64,000 nt of DNA from Terriglobia bacterium (GTDB taxonomy: Bacteria; Acidobacteriota; Terriglobia; JAIQFV01): the NCBI GenBank assembly GCA_020072965.1, contig JAIQFY010000025.1, positions 51,973 through 115,972 on the forward strand, given 5' to 3'. Under the pieces are notes generated by a model that saw only the letters and a program-made list of their open reading frames with translations, was not told where the DNA came from and ran no database searches. Positions 60,301 to 64,000 of this stretch are shown here, in pieces. Every line of letters begins with the position of its first letter. Position 1 is the first letter of the stretch. Both the position numbers and the translations under genes were made by a program.

Positions 60301-60705
60301 ATGGAGCTACTTAAAGTTCAAGAGGCGGCCCGGCTCTTGAGGATCAGCTATCCCACCCTGAAGCAATGGATCTATCGGCGCAAGATCAAGTCCATCAGGA
60401 CCCCGGGCGGTCACCACCGCATTCCACGCAACGAGATCGACCGGATCACGGGGACGCGGCCGAGCCCGAAATCCGGGGATCGCCGCCCCACGGGACTGAA
60501 CGCCATCAGCGGGCGCAATAAGCTCCTGGGAACCGTCACCGAGGTGGTGTATGACGGACTGCTCGCGCAAGTTACCATCAATGTAGGGGGGCAGCAGATA
60601 ACCTCCATCATTACCCGAAATGCTTGTAGAGATCTGGGGCTGAAGAAGGGCGTCCGTGCGATCGCACTCATCAAAGCCACCGAGGTCATGGTAATCCGGG
60701 CATGA
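60301..60705 (+). CDS. molybdate-responsive regulator: excisionase-type HTH fused to Mop domain
   Basis: 134 aa. Residues 1-50 are a MerR/excisionase-type winged helix (KVQEAARLLRISYPTLKQWI, then RRKIKSIRTPGGHHRIPRNE). After a linker, residues about 67-132 are a single Mop (molbindin) domain: NAISGRNKLLGTVTEVVYDG, AQVTINVGGQQITSIITR and LGLKKGVRAIALIKATEVMV. Mop domains bind molybdate or tungstate. The canonical ModE has a LysR-type HTH and two Mop domains, so this is a different design for the same job. modABC starts 336 bases downstream. Confidence 0.88.
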   Translation: MELLKVQEAARLLRISYPTLKQWIYRRKIKSIRTPGGHHRIPRNEIDRITGTRPSPKSGDRRPTGLNAISGRNKLLGTVTEVVYDGLLAQVTINVGGQQITSIITRNACRDLGLKKGVRAIALIKATEVMVIRA

Positions 60706-60767
60706 GTTCCTCCGTGTTTCGTATCCATTAAGAAGAGGCTGCTGAAGAACTGATTTGATAAATGAAT

Positions 60768-60994
60768 ACCACCGATGGGAGTCGGTGGTCGATTCAAGTG
60801 CAACCTACTGTCAGTTTTGTGCGACTAATAAAACACCGCCAGCGGAAGCTGGCGGATCGTTCCGATACAGCCTTTTTTCCGAGGGAAATAGGCTGTACAT
60901 GAAATATCCACCTACTCCCGTAGGTGGGATTGTCGGCTGGCGGTCGGTTTTTCCCTAGGTGGGATCCGAATGATCCACCGACTTCCATCGGTGG
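60768..60994. repeat. composite hairpin element between the molybdate regulator and modA
   Basis: Five hairpins: 60768-60789 (ACCACCGA-TGGGAG-TCGGTGGT), 60836-60855 (loop GGAA), 60866-60897 (TACAGCCT with AGGCTGTA), 60908-60927 (CCACCTA-CTCCCG-TAGGTGG) and 60975-60994 (CCACCGA-CTTCCA-TCGGTGG). The first and the last are inverted copies of each other (19 of 20), bracketing the element. Flanks CGATTCAAGTGCAACCTAC and TAGGCTGTACATGAAAT match the hairpin field at 35854-36021. Confidence 0.85.
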
Positions 60995-61041
60995 TATTTC
61001 GGGTCGAATTTGATTTTTTCAGCAACCCGTTAAACTCGCCC

Positions 61042-61893
61042 ATGAAAATCACAGGCGTCAAACGGGCAGCCTCGCTCGGTTTCCTAGTGTTCTTGATCGT
61101 CACCTTCTTCTGGGTGCGGGCTGCGCGTCAATTCAAACCTATTCATCAACGAAACGCCTCTTCCCTGTGCGTCTTCGCAGCAGCGTCTCTTAATGAGGCC
61201 TTCACCCAACTCGCTGAGGTTTTCGAAAAACAGAATCCCGGCCTCCATGTCGAGCTTAATTATGCGGGATCACAGCAGCTCGCTTTGCAGATCGAGCAGG
61301 GTGCGAGGGTCGATGTCTTTGCGTCCGCAGACGAGAGGTGGATGGAAAAGATTGGAAAACATGGGTTGCTGGCATCGAGCGCGCAGGTGTTTGCTCACAA
61401 CATCCTCGTCGTCATCATCCCGAGGGCAAATCCGGGGCGGATCGAAAAGCTTCAGGATCTGTCACAGCCCGGCATCAAGATGGTCCTCGCCGCTGAATCT
61501 GTCCCGGCAGGCCGTTACAGCCGGGAGGTTTTGGAGAGGCTCTCGCACTCGACTGGATTCGGCCCTGATTATCTACTGTCGGTCTTGAAGAACCTGGTCT
61601 CGAGTGAAGAGAATGTGAAAGAGGTTCTTGGCAAGGTTCAACTGGGTGAAGCCGATGCCGGGATGGTGTACTACTCAGATATTACTCCAGCCAATGCCGG
61701 ATGGCTCCGCGTCCTGGAGATTCCAGAGGAGGCCAACGTCCTGGCCAGCTATCCAATCGCACCTCTTAAATCCGCTTCAAATCCACAGGCGGCCCGGAAG
61801 TTCATGGACCTGGTATTCTCTCCTTTGGGACAGTCCATTCTGCACGATCATCATTTTACGCTGGTACCCCAACCTTCGAGGAGCACCCCATGA
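61042..61893 (+). CDS. modA: molybdate ABC transporter substrate-binding protein
   Basis: 283 aa from ATG 61042; the frame is open to 60970, through the hairpin element. A membrane-anchor or signal segment (SLGFLVFLIVTFFWVRAA) is followed by SLCVFAAASLNEAFTQLAEV, AGSQQLALQIEQGARVDVFA, MVLAAESVPAGRYSREVLER and GEADAGMVYYSDITP, the ModA pattern for binding molybdate or tungstate. There is no obvious lipobox Cys at the start, so it may stay anchored by its N-terminal helix or be released. It overlaps modB by 4 bases. Confidence 0.95.
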   Translation: MKITGVKRAASLGFLVFLIVTFFWVRAARQFKPIHQRNASSLCVFAAASLNEAFTQLAEVFEKQNPGLHVELNYAGSQQLALQIEQGARVDVFASADERWMEKIGKHGLLASSAQVFAHNILVVIIPRANPGRIEKLQDLSQPGIKMVLAAESVPAGRYSREVLERLSHSTGFGPDYLLSVLKNLVSSEENVKEVLGKVQLGEADAGMVYYSDITPANAGWLRVLEIPEEANVLASYPIAPLKSASNPQAARKFMDLVFSPLGQSILHDHHFTLVPQPSRSTP

Positions 61894-62720
61894 GTCAAAC
61901 CACCGATGCTTTCGCCCTTTTCCGGCCCGGGCGCAAGGGGATGGGAATTTGGAGGGTCGCGGCGACCTTCGCCCTGGTCCTCCTCCTCGTTCTGCTTGGA
62001 CTTCCGCTCTTGAGTCTCTTATTGCAGGTGGCCCCGCGCGATCTGTGGACTCATCTTCGTGCGCCGGTCGTAATGAGTGCATTGCGGCTCAGCTTGATCA
62101 CCTCGGTCATATCGGCAGGGGCCGTCATCGTGCTGGGACTCCCCGTGGCGCTGTTGTTGGCCGCGAGAAGATTTCCCGGCAGGCGCGTGCTGGAGGTGGT
62201 CATCAACCTTCCCATGGTTTTGCCGCCGACAGTCGCCGGACTGGGACTACTGCTCGCCTTCGGTCGTTCCGGTCTCCTCGGGCATGCCCTGTCTTTGGCG
62301 GGAATAAGTATTCCATTCACCACGTTGGCGGTGGTTCTAGCTCAGACCTTCGTTGCGGCCCCGTTTTTCATCAATACGGCGCGCGCGGGATTTGAGTCCA
62401 TTGAGCCTCGTTATCTGCAGGCTGCGGCGACTCTGCGGGCGTCGCCGGTTTACGCGTTCTTTCACGTGATCCTCCCCTTGAGTCTTCATTCGCTTGTGGC
62501 AGGGGCAGCCATGAGTTGGGCAAGGGCCCTGGGGGAATTTGGGGCGACCATTACCTTTGCAGGCAACATGCCGGGCCGGACACAGACCATGCCGCTCGCG
62601 GTCTATATCGCCCTTCAGACCGATGTGCAATCCGCCGTGGCGCTATCGGTCATCCTGCTGGCCGTTTCATTTGGGCTCCTGTTCGTCCTGCGGACCTTCG
62701 TCGTCAATCCGGGCAAGTGA
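61890..62720 (+). CDS. modB: molybdate ABC transporter permease
   Basis: 276 aa, ATG overlapping the modA stop. About five or six TM segments; the coupling EAA loop reads EPRYLQAAATLRASPVYAFF, and the region around LPMVLPPTVAGLGLLLAFGR and GRALGEFGATI-like text (SWARALGEFGATITFAGNMP) fits ModB. It forms the membrane channel that receives molybdate from ModA. Confidence 0.96.
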   Translation: MSQTTDAFALFRPGRKGMGIWRVAATFALVLLLVLLGLPLLSLLLQVAPRDLWTHLRAPVVMSALRLSLITSVISAGAVIVLGLPVALLLAARRFPGRRVLEVVINLPMVLPPTVAGLGLLLAFGRSGLLGHALSLAGISIPFTTLAVVLAQTFVAAPFFINTARAGFESIEPRYLQAAATLRASPVYAFFHVILPLSLHSLVAGAAMSWARALGEFGATITFAGNMPGRTQTMPLAVYIALQTDVQSAVALSVILLAVSFGLLFVLRTFVVNPGK

Positions 62721-62727
62721 GGGTGCA

Positions 62728-63801
62728 GTGCTGATCGCCGAATTCTCAAAGCAGCTGATCTCGTTCCAGGTGGAGGTATCCCTCACGGCCGAGCCTGGAA
62801 GCACCTTCGTGCTGGTGGGCGAAAGCGGGGCAGGGAAGACCACGATCCTGAACATTCTGGCTGGACTGATTCAGCCGGATCACGGTCGAATAAAACTCGA
62901 AGACCTGGATCTCTTCGACAGTGAGCAGGGGATTATCATTCCGGCAAACGAGCGACCCATCGGGTACGTGTTTCAGGATTACGTTCTGTTCCCTCACCTC
63001 ACTGTATTTGAAAACGTGGCATTCGGACTTCGGGCACAGGGACTGGGCGAAATGCAGGTTCGCCGCGAGACCCGGGGGATCCTCGATCAGTTGGGCATTG
63101 AGGATCTTGCCCCCAGGAAGCCCCGACGGCTCTCAGGCGGACAGCGACAGCGGGTTGCCCTGGCGCGGTCACTGGTGTTAAAGCCGCGTCTCTTGCTGCT
63201 GGACGAACCGCTCTCCGCCATCGATCTCCAGACCCGGCGTGAGGTGAGGACTGAACTTCGCCGTATCCTGGCTGGTCTTCCTTGCATCACCCTTTTCGTG
63301 ACTCATAGTCCCTTTGAAGCCCTGGTGTTCGGGAGTCAAGTGGGGGTGGTCGATCATGGTAAACTCATCCAGGTAGGGGATCGCGATGAGCTGCTCCGGC
63401 GGCCTCGCTCCCGCTACGTGGCCGAAATCATGGGGCTGAATCTTTTCCAGGGCAAGGTCAGTTCGCGGGATGCGACGGGATTGGCCGAGGTTCAAACTCC
63501 CAATGGCGTTGTCCATACCATAAGCGATGACCTCAGTGACATGACATTCATTACCGTCGATCCTCGGGAAGTCACCTTGCACATCCTCGAGCCTTCCGGC
63601 ACGGCGCAGAACGTCTTTAGCGGCCCGATTCTTGAGATGGTCCCGGAGCCGCCCCAGGGCGAACGAGTCCGGGTTGTGCTTGGCACGCATCCTCCCTTGG
63701 TGGCTGAGATTACTGCTCACTCGATGCATACCCTTGGTCTGCGGGAAGGACTGAACGTCTTTGCCAGTTTCAAGGCCACCGCGGCGAAATGCTACAATTG
63801 A
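62728..63801 (+). CDS. modC: molybdate ABC transporter ATP-binding protein
   Basis: 357 aa from GTG 62728, 7 bases after modB (GAGGG upstream). The larger open frame from 62539 overlaps modB and is not real there. Walker A LVGESGAGKTTILN, Q-loop in IGYVFQDYVLFPHLTVFENV, signature LSGGQRQRVALARSL, Walker B LLLLDEPLSAID and H-loop LFVTHSPFEAL. C-terminal residues about 290-357 form a Mop/TOBE domain for molybdate sensing. Length fits ModC (about 350). Confidence 0.96.
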   Translation: MLIAEFSKQLISFQVEVSLTAEPGSTFVLVGESGAGKTTILNILAGLIQPDHGRIKLEDLDLFDSEQGIIIPANERPIGYVFQDYVLFPHLTVFENVAFGLRAQGLGEMQVRRETRGILDQLGIEDLAPRKPRRLSGGQRQRVALARSLVLKPRLLLLDEPLSAIDLQTRREVRTELRRILAGLPCITLFVTHSPFEALVFGSQVGVVDHGKLIQVGDRDELLRRPRSRYVAEIMGLNLFQGKVSSRDATGLAEVQTPNGVVHTISDDLSDMTFITVDPREVTLHILEPSGTAQNVFSGPILEMVPEPPQGERVRVVLGTHPPLVAEITAHSMHTLGLREGLNVFASFKATAAKCYN

Positions 63802-63869
63802 GCGGGCTCTTAGGCTGGCACATCAACCGTTTCGCATTCTCTGGAGTGTGGACCGCTTTGCGGTGTCGT

Positions 63870-64000
63870 TAGCACATGATATGTCCGGTGTAAATAGCAA
63901 ATGAAGTGTCCGCTCGAAGCGGCGTAAGGTGGGGCTTTTGTCAGGAGGAAGACATGAAGCTCTACCCGGAGCGCGCGATGGAGCGGGCCATGAAGATTCA
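63870..64000 (+). mobile_element. insertion sequence, left end only (cut by window end)
   Basis: The left boundary is put near 63870 where ATATGTCCGGTG and AAGTGTCCGCTCG motifs precede the transposase start. Inverted repeats cannot be checked because the right end is outside the window. Position of the boundary is a guess. Confidence 0.5.
63954..64000 (+). CDS. transposase, N-terminal fragment (ISNCY-like)
   Basis: AGGAGGAAGAC precedes ATG 63954; the visible part reads MKLYPERAMERAMKIQ, which resembles the start of ISNCY-family transposases with an N-terminal helix-turn-helix. Only 15-16 codons are in the window, so the family call is tentative. Confidence 0.55.
   Translation, partial: MKLYPERAMERAMKI

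Noticed and set aside
62539..62727. 63-residue extension of ModC overlapping modB
   Set aside because: It lies out of frame within modB; GTG 62728 has GAGGG and fits the family length.

Overview
The window is a bacterial chromosome segment of roughly 55-60% G+C by eye, densely coded on both strands. No rRNA or tRNA gene was recognised. Several traits together fit an uncultured Acidobacteriota or a close relative: a secretin carrying TPR and cohesin domains beside GspG-like pseudopilins, an alpha-beta fused E1 2-oxoacid dehydrogenase, a family-B DNA polymerase paired with a Rad55-like protein, a UPF0182 membrane protein, and intergenic space full of short degenerate repeats. This placement is an inference from gene content.

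Layout. 1-3022 (minus): type II secretion/type IV pilus genes (pseudopilins, secretin). 3265-5582: start of exopolysaccharide synthesis (RmlA-type nucleotidyltransferase, polyprenyl-phosphate sugar transferase). 5943-10441: housekeeping and odd genes (STN-domain protein, SmpB, leucyl aminopeptidase, a Fic-fold protein with a degraded active site). 10511-14644: a c-di-AMP (ydaO) riboswitch with an intrinsic terminator, followed by an APC permease, a two-TM protein, a membrane-anchored USP protein and a double-RCK TrkA-like protein, read here as a c-di-AMP-controlled potassium uptake operon. 14651-37526: a long surface-polysaccharide region with nine glycosyltransferases, RmlB, RmlC, Wzt, UXS, GalE, another SDR epimerase and four methyltransferases. 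37655-41689 (minus): a cassette of Rad55-like protein, small protein and family-B polymerase, with a near-consensus promoter and altered catalytic motifs. 42037-57607: mixed metabolism and envelope genes (DUF4097 lipoprotein, site-2 protease, D-amino-acid transaminase, lytic transglycosylase, polyphosphate glucokinase, E1 dehydrogenase, aldo/keto reductase, UPF0182, sirtuin, arrestin-like protein, DUF3592). 57957-58781: a REP-flanked, frameshifted RAYT transposase. 59015-60138: an SPFH protein and a ribbon-helix-helix regulator under a palindromic operator-like site. 60301-63801: molybdate regulator and modABC. 63954-64000: start of a transposase cut by the window edge.

Noncoding sequence is unusually structured. 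I see composite arrays of degenerate 7-bp tandem repeats in a fixed module order, a three-copy ~125-bp MITE-like family with inverted ends, a second ~83-bp dispersed repeat next to a 46-bp perfect palindrome, a REP pair, and two regions of homologous hairpin modules whose stems differ by compensating changes while loops and flanks are conserved. The strongest candidates for an undescribed system are the polymerase/Rad55-like cassette, the riboswitch-controlled transport operon and the covarying hairpin modules.
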